Translations under genes and position numbers: made by a program
Assembly (NCBI GenBank): GCA_963829835.1
Contig: CAWHKC010000004.1
Location: forward strand, 2,356,001-2,420,000
Direction: 5' to 3'
From: Berkiella sp963829835
GTDB lineage: Bacteria > Pseudomonadota > Gammaproteobacteria > Berkiellales > Berkiellaceae
DNA: 64,000 nucleotides
Notes under the pieces: model-generated
Told to the model about the DNA's origin: nothing
What the model saw: only the letters and a program-made list of their open reading frames with translations
Databases searched by the model: none
Shown: positions 16,922 through 25,832 of the stretch, piece by piece
Layout: every line of letters starts with the position of its first letter
How positions within the stretch are numbered: position 1 is the stretch's first letter

Positions 16922-19789
16922 CTACTGGCATGCTTCGCATGATGGATCATCTATTGGACATACCTGCGCACTTGATGAAGAAACTATGATTTCATCCAGG
17001 TTCGCTTTTACTGCATTGAGTGTGCCTCTTGAGACGGTGGATTTTTCAGCATCCGATGCCCCGAGCGTTCTCAGGTAATAAGTCGTTTTTAGACCTCTTA
17101 ACCATGCTAGTTTATAGACCGCGTCTATCTTTTTACCAGAGGGTTTGTCTATGTAAACGTTGAGAGATTGGCTTTGATCGATCCATTTTTGTCTGCGAGC
17201 GCCTGCCTCAATTAACCATTGTGGGTCAATTTCAAACACGGTGGCGTATTTTGCTTTAAGATTATTTGGAATACGATCAATTTGTTGCACACTGCCATTA
17301 AAATATTTTAGATCATTAACTAATACTTCATCCCAAATCTTTAGTTTCTTCAGATCTTTTACGAGGTATGGATTCACAACCGTGAACTCACCGGAAAGAT
17401 TCGATTTAACATAAAGATTTTGGTAAGTCGGTTCAATTGACTGACAGATCCCGCAAATGTTGGAAATGGTTGCCGTCGGAGCAATTGCCATGACGTTGGA
17501 ATTACGCATTCCCACTTTTTTGACTTGCTCACGTAAGGTTTTCCAATCCAGTGTTTGGCTGCGATCAAGTTCTAAATATTGTTCACCGCGATAATCAGCC
17601 AACAAGTTAATGGAATCGATAGGCAATATACCTTTGCTCCACAATGAACCTTCAAATGTAGAATAAGGTCCTTTTTCTTGCGCTAAATCAGAAGAAGCTT
17701 TAATGGCATAATAACTAATAGCTTCCATCGTGGTATCTGCAAATTCAACCGCTTTTTGTGAACTGTAAGCGATATCTAATTGATAGAGTGCGTCTTGAAA
17801 ACCCATTAAACCAAGGCCCACAGGACGATGACGCAAGTTTGAGCGTTTCGCTTGTGGTACTGAGTAGTAATTGATTTCAATCACATTATCCAACATCCGT
17901 ACCGCGGTTTTGATGGTTTTCTCTAATTTTTTAAGATCTAAGCCTTTCTCAGTCACGTGCTGAGCCAGGTTGATACTCCCTAAGTTACAAACCGCAATTT
18001 CATCAACAGAGGTGTTCAGCGTGATCTCAGTGCACAGATTGGAGCTATGAATCACGCCAGCATGTTGTTGTGGTGAACGTAAGTTGCAAGGATCTTTAAA
18101 GGTGATCCAAGGATGGCCTGTTTCAAATATCAGACCTAACATTTTACGCCACAAGTTAACTGCAGGAATTTTCTTAAAGTTTCTGATTTGGCCTGCTTCT
18201 GCTTTTTTCTCATAGTTGGTATAAGCAGTATCAAAGGCTTTACCAAATAAATCGTGTAAGTCTGGCGCTTCATCAGGAGAGAAGAGCGTCCAGTCTTTAT
18301 TTTCCATCACACGCTTCATGAACAAATCAGGAACCCAGTTAGCGGTGTTCATATCATGGGTACGACGTCTGTCGTCGCCGGTGTTCTTACGCAGTTCAAG
18401 GAATTCTTCAATGTCTAAATGCCAGGTTTCAAGGTAAGCACACATAGCGCCTTTACGTTTACCGCCTTGGTTGACCGCAACAGCAGTGTCATTTGCCACT
18501 TTCAAGAAAGGAACCACACCTTGTGATTTACCATTGGTGCCTTTGATATGAGCGCCCATGGCTCTGATATAGGTCCAATCGTTGCCTAAACCACCTGCAA
18601 ATTTTGAAAGCAGGGCGTTGTCTTTTAAGGCGCTGTAAATGCCATCAAGATCATCTGGAACGGTGGTTAAGAAACAGCTTGAAAGCTGAGGACGCATGGT
18701 GCCTGAATTGAACAACGTAGGCGTTGAGCTCATATAATCAAAGGAGGAGAGAAGATTATAAAACTCAATCGCCCGCGCATTCTTGTCATCTTCAGTCGCA
18801 GCAAGCCCCATGGCAACACGCATAAAGAAGATCTGAGGTAATTCAAAACGAACGCCATCGTTATGCAAGAAATAGCGATCGTATAGGGTTTGTAGACCCA
18901 AATAGGTGAATTGAAGATCGCGCTTTAGTTGCAATGCGCCGCTTAATTTATCCAAATCAAATTCTTTGAGATTAGGGTTTAACAGTTCAAATTCAACCCC
19001 TTTGTTAATGAATTTCTTGAAGACTTCTGGGTAAATCTTTGCTTTTTCTTGTTCATTAGCAGGGTTAGCAAAACCTAAGAATTTAAGCCCTTCACTGTGC
19101 AAATCGTCCAATAACAGACGAGCTGCCACAAAGGAATAATTGGGTTCTGATTCAATTTTGGTACGAGCGCTCATGATGAGAGCCTTGCGCAAGTCGCTTG
19201 CCTTAATACCATCAAATATATTGCGCTTGGTGTCGTTGATAATGGCTTGCGGTTCAACATCTTCCAGTGACTGGCAGGCTGCTTGCACAATGGTGTTGAG
19301 GCGTTGTTCATCTAACGGTACTCGTTGACCATTATCTAACGTCACATTCAGGACTTCAGCAGGCTTTTGTGCTTTTTGGCTAGTTTCGCGGGCCTGACGT
19401 CTTTCTTCGCGATAGAGGATATAGGTACGCGCTACTTTGTGCAGATCTTCACGCATCAAAGCGAGTTCGACCTGGTCTTGAATTTCTTCCAAGCGAACAA
19501 TACCGCCTGAATTAAGGTAGCGTGAAACCGCCTTTGTGACCTGGGCAGTAACATTATCAACCACTTCATGCACGCGTCTGGAAGCAGCCGCATTGCCGCC
19601 TTCAACCGCTAAATAAGCCTTGGTGATAGCGACATGTATTTTGTCGGCATTAAAGGGAACCAGCGAGCGATTATCGCGCCGCATAACGTAAAGTTGTCCG
19701 GGTTTAGGGGCAACGGGAAAAGCAGTAAATCCATCAGTTTGTGTTTGCATATCATTTTTCACTTGGGTAGCGGGGCTTTCTTTGTGCAT
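16922..19789 (-). CDS. nrdA: ribonucleoside-diphosphate reductase class I, alpha subunit
   Basis: 955 aa. Two N-terminal ATP-cones in tandem: residues about 30-120 (MRRDNRSLVPFNADKIHVAI) and 145-235 (NGQRVPLDEQRLNTIVQAAC); many gammaproteobacteria have one, Pseudomonas-type enzymes two. Catalytic domain with SSCFLTTVPDD (active-site Cys), NLCTEI (the N-x-C-x-E radical site) and the second redox Cys in AVCNLGSIN. C-terminal redox pair in CPIDDPSCEACQ, which takes electrons from thioredoxin or glutaredoxin. ATG with CGGAGAG upstream. First gene of the nrdAB operon. Confidence 0.96.
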   Translation of the reverse strand: MHKESPATQVKNDMQTQTDGFTAFPVAPKPGQLYVMRRDNRSLVPFNADKIHVAITKAYLAVEGGNAAASRRVHEVVDNVTAQVTKAVSRYLNSGGIVRLEEIQDQVELALMREDLHKVARTYILYREERRQARETSQKAQKPAEVLNVTLDNGQRVPLDEQRLNTIVQAACQSLEDVEPQAIINDTKRNIFDGIKASDLRKALIMSARTKIESEPNYSFVAARLLLDDLHSEGLKFLGFANPANEQEKAKIYPEVFKKFINKGVEFELLNPNLKEFDLDKLSGALQLKRDLQFTYLGLQTLYDRYFLHNDGVRFELPQIFFMRVAMGLAATEDDKNARAIEFYNLLSSFDYMSSTPTLFNSGTMRPQLSSCFLTTVPDDLDGIYSALKDNALLSKFAGGLGNDWTYIRAMGAHIKGTNGKSQGVVPFLKVANDTAVAVNQGGKRKGAMCAYLETWHLDIEEFLELRKNTGDDRRRTHDMNTANWVPDLFMKRVMENKDWTLFSPDEAPDLHDLFGKAFDTAYTNYEKKAEAGQIRNFKKIPAVNLWRKMLGLIFETGHPWITFKDPCNLRSPQQHAGVIHSSNLCTEITLNTSVDEIAVCNLGSINLAQHVTEKGLDLKKLEKTIKTAVRMLDNVIEINYYSVPQAKRSNLRHRPVGLGLMGFQDALYQLDIAYSSQKAVEFADTTMEAISYYAIKASSDLAQEKGPYSTFEGSLWSKGILPIDSINLLADYRGEQYLELDRSQTLDWKTLREQVKKVGMRNSNVMAIAPTATISNICGICQSIEPTYQNLYVKSNLSGEFTVVNPYLVKDLKKLKIWDEVLVNDLKYFNGSVQQIDRIPNNLKAKYATVFEIDPQWLIEAGARRQKWIDQSQSLNVYIDKPSGKKIDAVYKLAWLRGLKTTYYLRTLGASDAEKSTVSRGTLNAVKANLDEIIVSSSSAQVCPIDDPSCEACQ

Positions 19790-20117
19790 GTTCTCTCCGA
19801 AAGCGGAAGATTAAAAAAGTCAAAAAGATCTCATCGCCAGCTCATAAAAGCGGCTAAGTAAATTAACTTACGTTTGGTGAATCAATTTGGGGGAATACCT
19901 TTTGAACCCCAACATATAGAAATAACAAAACATCTACATACAAGATAGTGCGGTTTGATTTTGAATGCAAGTGTAGAACCTGGGGGTAACTTGTGGAAAA
20001 GCTGTGATAAAAGGGGGGATAAGTTTTGAAAAAGAGGGGCTTGATTTGGCTTGAGCCCGCGCCGTTTGTGACCTTCCGGCCCCTTAAATTAAATTTAAGG
20101 AGCCGGGTGTCTAAAAA
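19790..20117. other. nrdA upstream region and hairpin
   Basis: Holds the nrdAB promoter (not placed precisely). At 20076-20107 there is a strong inverted repeat, CCGGC-CCCTTAAAT with ATTTAAGG-AGCCGG, one mismatch, three-base loop. Neither side has a T run, so it is a dispersed-repeat type hairpin or an inefficient terminator for tetR. Confidence 0.5.
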
Positions 20118-20681
20118 TTAAATTGCTTCAAGCCATTGGTCTAAATATTGACCTTGTCTTGCAACATATTGTGGGTCTTTGAAAGTCAAAGTAATCAAGC
20201 TGATGCCTTGAAGGCTAGCAACTAAATTAAGTGCTAACTTTGATGAATCTTCATCTGACTTTCCCAGAGCTTTAAACTGCTTTTCACACCAATGAATGAT
20301 TTCATTCATTAATTGTGAAGTTGCTTGGCCAATGGTGCCACCTTGTTTGCCCAATTCTTGGCATAAGCTGCCTAATGAATCGCCGAATTTTGCAGATTCG
20401 TCAGCCATTGAGCCAACATATTCCACCAACCCTTTGAGGCGACTTTTGATGTCTGTGCGGTTGCTCCATTCGGAAAACAAGCCAGCCAATTGCTTTTTAC
20501 GGCGATCAACAACAGCCAAAATAATGGAATCTTTTGATTTGAAATAGTAATACACGTTACCTAAAGGCACATCTGCCAAAGTAGCGATATTAGCTAGAGT
20601 TGTGTTGCTGACGCCTTGTTGATGAAACAGGGTATCTGCAGCTTCTACTAATCGTTCACGTTTATCGTTGCGTCTGGCCAT
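20118..20681 (-). CDS. TetR/AcrR-family transcriptional regulator
   Basis: 187 aa from ATG 20681 (AAAGGAA seven bases upstream); a longer start at 20738 has no support. N-terminal HTH LANIATLADVPLGNVYYYFKSKDSI, the classical TetR recognition helix pattern, then a helical ligand domain of about 130 residues. Ligand unknown. Divergent from the S9 peptidase gene, with a palindrome in the shared promoter region, so it may control that gene. Confidence 0.9.
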   Translation of the reverse strand: MARRNDKRERLVEAADTLFHQQGVSNTTLANIATLADVPLGNVYYYFKSKDSIILAVVDRRKKQLAGLFSEWSNRTDIKSRLKGLVEYVGSMADESAKFGDSLGSLCQELGKQGGTIGQATSQLMNEIIHWCEKQFKALGKSDEDSSKLALNLVASLQGISLITLTFKDPQYVARQGQYLDQWLEAI

Positions 20682-20899
20682 GATATGTTTCCTTTGTTGC
20701 TTTATATCAGGAAAGTTAATAAATCTTAAAAGCAGCAAGCTAGAACATTAAGTGTCGTTAGTTTGCTAAGTTTCAGGGTCATTATACCGAATATCTTTGC
20801 TAGTTCAATAGTTAACTGCATAATATTTACAATTTTTGTCAACTAAAAGAAGATAATTAGCTGAATCGGTCTGATGAGTAGCAGGATTATATAGGCAAT

Positions 20900-20919
20900 T
20901 GACTATATATTTGTAGTCA
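20900..20919. promoter_or_regulatory. palindrome TGACTA-N8-TAGTCA between tetR and the peptidase gene
   Basis: Six-base perfect arms, 20 bp in total, 78 bases before the peptidase start. Size and place suit a TetR-family operator, but this is not proof. Confidence 0.4.
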
Positions 20920-20997
20920 TAAATAAAGCCATATTAAATAATATGAGTGTAACTACACATAAAAACCACTCTGTTCAGAACTTAAAATAGGTAAAAA

Positions 20998-22941
20998 ATG
21001 TTAGCACCAGATTCACCAGATCCCGTTATCCCACGCAGTATTATCTGGGCTGATCCACAATTATCGATGGTAAAGATTAGCCCTAACGGTAAATCTTTAA
21101 GTTACTTAGCGCCTTTTCAGGGAAACCTAAATCTATGGTTAGCGCCTGTTGATGATTGGCAAACGCCTAAGTCAGTTTCTTCAAGCCAACATCCCTTACG
21201 AGATTACTGGTGGGCTAAAACAAACGATCACTTATTATATATCCATGATACTTTTGGTGATGAAAATTGGCAGTTACATGCTTTTCAACTCTCCACTGGT
21301 AAAACCATGGCGTATACCAAACCTGGCAGCCAAGTCAGAATTTTGCATATGAGTGATAAACATCCAGAAAAAATCTTAATTGGTTTAAATGCAAGAGATC
21401 GTCGCTTTCATGATGTTTACCTACTTGATCTATTGTCAGGCTCAACCCAGTGTATTTATGTCAATAATCAATATTGGGATTTTCTCAGCGATAATGATTT
21501 CAACTTACAGATTGGGTTAAAAGTAGATGCCAATGGGGGTGAATACATTGATCTATCAGACAAGGATAATCCTCGTTCATTAGTTCGGATCGCGATGCAT
21601 GATGTGTCAGGATTATATTTCTACCCAAGATTACGATTAAATTTATCCACGGATAAGCAAAAATTCTATTTTGCCCAGAGCATGCAAAGCAACACTTCGA
21701 CCCTGATGAGCATTAACTTAAAAGATCATCAAACGCAAATCTTGGGAAGAGATAACCAAGCGGATATTTGTGATGTATTGTTAGATCCCAAAACGCAAGC
21801 ACCACTTGCCTATGCTGCAAATTATGAACGAAAAAGATGGACCTCCCTTAGTCCTAACATTGCACAAGATTTTGAGTATTTACAAACGATTGATGATGGT
21901 GATATCGATATCTTGAGTCAAAGTGCGGATAATGATTTATGGGGGGTAAGTTTTGTTCATGATAATGGTCCTGTAACTTATTATCTTTATCAACGCAGCC
22001 ACAAAAATGCAAAATATTTATTTAACAGTCATGATGCCTTTAAGGACTTTCCTTTTACCAAGATGCACCCACGCGTTATCACTGCAAGAGATGGTTTAAA
22101 ATGCGTCAGTTATTTATCTTTGCCAAGGCAAAGTGATGCTAATGAGAATGGCATTCCGTCTCAACCCGTTCCTTTGGTTTTAATGGTTCATGGCGGTCCA
22201 AACTATCGTGATTTCTGGAATTTTAATCCTACCCATCAGTGGCTAGCCAATCGTGGTTATGCGGTATTAAGCGTAAACTATCGCGCATCAACCGGTTTTG
22301 GTAAAGCGCATTGCGAGGCAGGATTTGGTCAGTGGGCAGGAAAGATTCATCAGGATTTACTCGATGCCGTTGCTTGGGCTATTAAAGAAGGGATCACCAC
22401 CGAAGATAAGGTAGCCATTATGGGGCGCAGTTTTGGTGGCTATTCAACGTTAGTGGGTTTGACCATGACACCAGAAACATTTTGTTGTGGGGTAGATATT
22501 GTTGGCCCTGCAAATTTGGAAACGCTGGTCAAACATTTTCCGCCCTATTGGCAAGCGCTCAAAGGGGCAGTACATGAAATGATGGGATGCGATCCCGACA
22601 CGGTTGAAGGCAAAGCCTATTTAAAAGAACGTTCTCCTTTGTACTATGCAGATCACATTACAAAACCTTTGCTGATAGGGCATGGCGCTAATGATGTACG
22701 CGTGATGCAAGAAGAATCCGATCAAATGGTCAGTGCAATGCAAGCCAATAAAATCCCTGTCACCTATGCCATTTTCCCTGATGAGGGCCATCAATTGTTA
22801 CACCCAGGAAATCGGATGGCCTTTTATGCGTTAGCTGAAAACTTTTTAGCAAAAACATTGAAGGGTAGGGTTGAACGGTATGACACAAGCATACAAACTT
22901 CGATGATTGTGAAGGTTGATGATTTTGGATTGCTGGATTGA
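20998..22941 (+). CDS. S9-family prolyl oligopeptidase / acylaminoacyl peptidase-like
   Basis: 647 aa, no signal peptide, so cytoplasmic. N-terminal beta-propeller (residues about 1-370) and C-terminal alpha/beta hydrolase. Catalytic triad seen as Ser478 in MGRSFGGYS, Asp566 in HGANDVRV and His598 in DEGHQLL; oxyanion motif VHGGPNYRD. Cleaves short peptides, often after proline or an acylated N-terminus; the exact substrate cannot be read from sequence. ATG at 20998. Confidence 0.9.
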   Translation: MLAPDSPDPVIPRSIIWADPQLSMVKISPNGKSLSYLAPFQGNLNLWLAPVDDWQTPKSVSSSQHPLRDYWWAKTNDHLLYIHDTFGDENWQLHAFQLSTGKTMAYTKPGSQVRILHMSDKHPEKILIGLNARDRRFHDVYLLDLLSGSTQCIYVNNQYWDFLSDNDFNLQIGLKVDANGGEYIDLSDKDNPRSLVRIAMHDVSGLYFYPRLRLNLSTDKQKFYFAQSMQSNTSTLMSINLKDHQTQILGRDNQADICDVLLDPKTQAPLAYAANYERKRWTSLSPNIAQDFEYLQTIDDGDIDILSQSADNDLWGVSFVHDNGPVTYYLYQRSHKNAKYLFNSHDAFKDFPFTKMHPRVITARDGLKCVSYLSLPRQSDANENGIPSQPVPLVLMVHGGPNYRDFWNFNPTHQWLANRGYAVLSVNYRASTGFGKAHCEAGFGQWAGKIHQDLLDAVAWAIKEGITTEDKVAIMGRSFGGYSTLVGLTMTPETFCCGVDIVGPANLETLVKHFPPYWQALKGAVHEMMGCDPDTVEGKAYLKERSPLYYADHITKPLLIGHGANDVRVMQEESDQMVSAMQANKIPVTYAIFPDEGHQLLHPGNRMAFYALAENFLAKTLKGRVERYDTSIQTSMIVKVDDFGLLD

Positions 22942-22972
22942 TAGTTGTATAGTAATCTCAAAAAGAAATTTT

Positions 22973-23128
22973 CCCCTCTCCCCCGTTTAGGATTTGCCGA
23001 AGCGGATTGAAGGTAATTTGGGAGAGGGTTAGGGTGAGGGTAATTTTTTCTAGTTTTGAACATCCCTCACCCTAACCCTCTCCCAAACAAGTGCGAATGC
23101 TTCGTTAAGATTGTGCCTGGGAGAGGGG
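22973..23128. repeat. pair of inverted dispersed repeats (CCCTCACCCTAACCCTCTCCC type)
   Basis: Copy A (22973-23040) and copy B (23064-23128) in opposite orientation. The facing arms 23020-23040 and 23064-23084 are perfect 21-bp inverted repeats with a 23-base loop. Each copy also has its own internal CCCTCTCCC/GGGAGAGGG arms. Lies between two convergent genes and could stop transcription both ways. Related single copies at 35789 and 38940. Confidence 0.85.
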
Positions 23129-23163
23129 AAGGATAGGGTACAAATTGGCTTTATCAGGACATT

Positions 23164-24156
23164 CTAAACCGAAGCATTTTGCATAATAGATTGAATCAAT
23201 TGAATTTGCTTATCTTGAATCGTATTTTCGCGATCCAGTCCTTTACCATTGAAGATTTCATATATCGATGCAGTCAATAAGGAGTCTCTTTTCTTTTTAT
23301 CGGGAAAGTGAACAATGAATTTTCGAAGAGTCTCCCCCTTTTCTAATAGCATGGGGAGTTGTTTTAGAAATTCTCTATCTTTCGTGATTTCAGTAAAAAT
23401 TTTTGTAATCGCAAAATTGCCAATAAACTCAACCGTTTTACGTGAAATGATTTCTTCAAATTTTTTCACATATTCTGTTTGTTGTTTTATATTTAAATAA
23501 CGTGATAAAGCTTGAATATCTAACCAGAGATCTTTTTCAAAATCTTGGACAAGCTTGTTGAATATATGTTCATAGTTTTCAAAAGGGGTTAAATGCGCGA
23601 AGTGTTGATTAATTTGTTGCAAAAATTCTTGCGCACGGATTTCATCTATTTCATGCGTCGCTAAGCCTTTAGGTTTAAACTCACAATTCAGGATGATTCT
23701 TTGACGATAAGCCATCAAAATATCAGTTTTTACCTTTTCTAATGCATCTTGTGTTAAATGCTTGCCTTCATTATTTAAATCAACAATCGCATTATGCCAA
23801 TAATTATTCCAACGTTTCGCCCGTTGTTGTTCAACTTCATCGCCGGTTTCATTTCCCGTGAGATCTTGATTTAACTGCTCAAATAACGTGTAAATGGATT
23901 GTACTTTACGACCTGTGATGGGAGGGGCAAGTTCACCCGATTTATAGCGATCTCTTGCTAGATTAATAAAATCAGTCGCTTGATAGCCCAGCCCGTTTGA
24001 GCTGTGCATTTTATGAGCATTGTTATGAACTAATTTAGGTGTGCAAGAGTCGGCTTCTTTGGCTTTGTCACCATTTATGAGGGGATAAATGAATGGCGCC
24101 TCACTGGCGTAGTGTTGCAAAAAGGCATCTAATTCTTCTAAAGAAATGATTGGCAT
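23164..24156 (-). CDS. hypothetical helical protein
   Basis: 330 aa, mostly alpha-helical, charged, no signal peptide, no membrane segment, family not recognised. Tracts such as FNKLVQDFEKDLWLDIQAL and EYVKKFEEIISRKTVEFI suggest helical bundles. ATG start with AAGAGAA upstream. Its place next to ankyrin-type genes suggests, but does not show, a host-directed protein. Confidence 0.6.
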   Translation of the reverse strand: MPIISLEELDAFLQHYASEAPFIYPLINGDKAKEADSCTPKLVHNNAHKMHSSNGLGYQATDFINLARDRYKSGELAPPITGRKVQSIYTLFEQLNQDLTGNETGDEVEQQRAKRWNNYWHNAIVDLNNEGKHLTQDALEKVKTDILMAYRQRIILNCEFKPKGLATHEIDEIRAQEFLQQINQHFAHLTPFENYEHIFNKLVQDFEKDLWLDIQALSRYLNIKQQTEYVKKFEEIISRKTVEFIGNFAITKIFTEITKDREFLKQLPMLLEKGETLRKFIVHFPDKKKRDSLLTASIYEIFNGKGLDRENTIQDKQIQLIQSIMQNASV

Positions 24157-24321
24157 GCATGTGTTCTCTTATCTGGATGGGTTAAAATCTTCAAAAAAAT
24201 TCACTACAACCAACATAGCGTAATTAAATGATATTTCTACATAAAAAGCGTTCAGTTCATGGTTTATGCACAGCGATGTGGAACAGTGTATATAAGCACT
24301 AAAAATATAAATTGGAATTGA

Positions 24322-25748
24322 TGTTAGGGCAATTTAGAAATGTCCTAGCCCCCAGCAAGTTAAAAATGTCCGCTGGTTATATTATCATTGACCCTTCTAA
24401 GTGGGGCATTGTTCCTAGAGATGGGTTGATTAGTCATTCTTTGGTTTAAAAATTCATGCATTTGTCTTATTCCCATGACCCGCTCTTGGAAATCATATTT
24501 TCTGATTGTTTCGTATTCTAAAGTATTATTACCATAGTAAAGTTTGATTTCGCCATTAGATGATTCACTAACAGTGATTGATTTACCGATCATACTACGT
24601 GGATGTCGTTGATTCTTAATCATAAATAAAGATTTTTTAAAACTGATGGTGAGTTGCTTTGATATTTTCCTAATCGATTGAATGGTAAATGTTCTATCAA
24701 GTGATAGTTTCTCTTTGTCTGTTAGTGGTACATGAGCGTTTCCTTCTAATTTTGGCACTTTACCAAAGCGTTTGTTATGAGCCACAAGATAAGTGCGTAG
24801 AAATTCATTTCCTTGTTCCATAGTTGAAATATTATGATATCTGAGGTCTTTAATCAGTCTATCTTGTAAAGTACGATTTGCACGTTCAACACGGCCTTTT
24901 GCTTGTGGGCTATTGGCGTTTATTATTGTGATATCTAGACTCTCTAATGCTCGTCCAAATTGCGTAAAACCATCACCTAATTTAGCTTCAGGATGATTTA
25001 CTTTAAATACATTATGTTTATCAACATAAAAGGCACTAGGTTTTCCATGTTCAACAAGATAATTTTTGACTGTGTCAAAGTAATCAAAAGTGGTTTCTGC
25101 TTTAACAAATCGTAATTGAAGAAAACAGCTTGTTGCATCATCAATTAGGACCAACAATGTACATTTAGGTCCACGCCCTTCAAACCAATCATGAACAGAA
25201 CCATCCATTTGTACCAGCTCGCCCATAGTAGAACGCTTATGTCTAGGTTGATGTAACGTTAACTCTTTAGCAGCTTTTACTTGACGGATGTTTGCTTCAT
25301 GCATCCATTGCCTAATAGTTTCTTTAGAGATATGAATTTGATAATGCTCAGTAAGCTTTTCAGAGGCTAGTGTTGGGCCATAATCCTCGTAGTGCTCACG
25401 AATAAGTGACAACACACGATCTTTAAGTTTGTCGCTATGTCGATGGTTTGATTTACCTCTCTTTTTGGATATTAGTGCGGGCGCACCACCATCCAAATAG
25501 GCCTTCTTCAGTCTTCTTAAGTGCCTAGGGGTGAGGTCTAAGTAGCTAGCTCCAAGCGTCAAAGAGAGCCGCTTATCGATGATCTTTTCTAGTATTTTCA
25601 ACGTGTAAACTTCTTTTTCGCTCATGGTAAATGTCCCCTGCATAGCCCTCTCCTTGGGAAGTTTGCACATACATCAAGTATGGCTGAAGATTTACACAGC
25701 GGACATTTCTAAATTGCTCAAAGCGGACATTTGAAAATTGCTCTTACA
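24322..25748 (-). mobile_element. complete ISNCY/IS1202-like insertion sequence, 15-bp target duplication
   Basis: 1427 bp. Ends read TGTTAGGGCAATTT (left) and TGTAAGAGCAATTT (right, reverse complement). Each end has a second, inner copy of the GCAATTT-AAATGTCC repeat (left about 24352-24373, right about 25696-25716). The flanks carry the direct repeat ATAAATTGGAATTGA at 24307-24321 and 25749-25763. As I recall, IS1202-related elements make unusually long target duplications, including a group near 15-18 bp. It lies 84 bp before the ATG at 25833. Confidence 0.85.
24360..25643 (-). CDS. ISNCY-family DDE transposase
   Basis: 427 aa from ATG 25643 (AAGGAG six bases upstream); the longest frame begins at 25670. 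N-terminal HTH (LTPRHLRRLKKAYLDGG), second HTH (ISKETIRQWMHEANI), then an rve-type catalytic core: first Asp in GELVQMDGSVHDWFEGRGP, second Asp in FYVDKHNVF, Glu in GRVERANRTLQDRL. The MDGSVHDWFEGRGP motif is characteristic of ISNCY/IS1202 transposases. Reading frame intact, so the element may be active. Confidence 0.92.
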   Translation of the reverse strand: MQGTFTMSEKEVYTLKILEKIIDKRLSLTLGASYLDLTPRHLRRLKKAYLDGGAPALISKKRGKSNHRHSDKLKDRVLSLIREHYEDYGPTLASEKLTEHYQIHISKETIRQWMHEANIRQVKAAKELTLHQPRHKRSTMGELVQMDGSVHDWFEGRGPKCTLLVLIDDATSCFLQLRFVKAETTFDYFDTVKNYLVEHGKPSAFYVDKHNVFKVNHPEAKLGDGFTQFGRALESLDITIINANSPQAKGRVERANRTLQDRLIKDLRYHNISTMEQGNEFLRTYLVAHNKRFGKVPKLEGNAHVPLTDKEKLSLDRTFTIQSIRKISKQLTISFKKSLFMIKNQRHPRSMIGKSITVSESSNGEIKLYYGNNTLEYETIRKYDFQERVMGIRQMHEFLNQRMTNQPISRNNAPLRRVNDNITSGHF

Positions 25749-25832
25749 ATAAATTGGAATTGATGAACTAATTCTCATTTCAAACTGTCGCAATTATATA
25801 TAAAGTCATTGTGTTGGTTTGAGGGGGTTGTT

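Noticed and set aside
19936..19951. NrdR box upstream of nrdA (ACATACAAGATAGTGC)
   Set aside because: Only one weak match; the usual second box about 31 bp away is absent.
20076..20107. Rho-independent terminator of tetR
   Set aside because: Strong stem but no T run on either strand; kept only as a hairpin within the intergenic entry.
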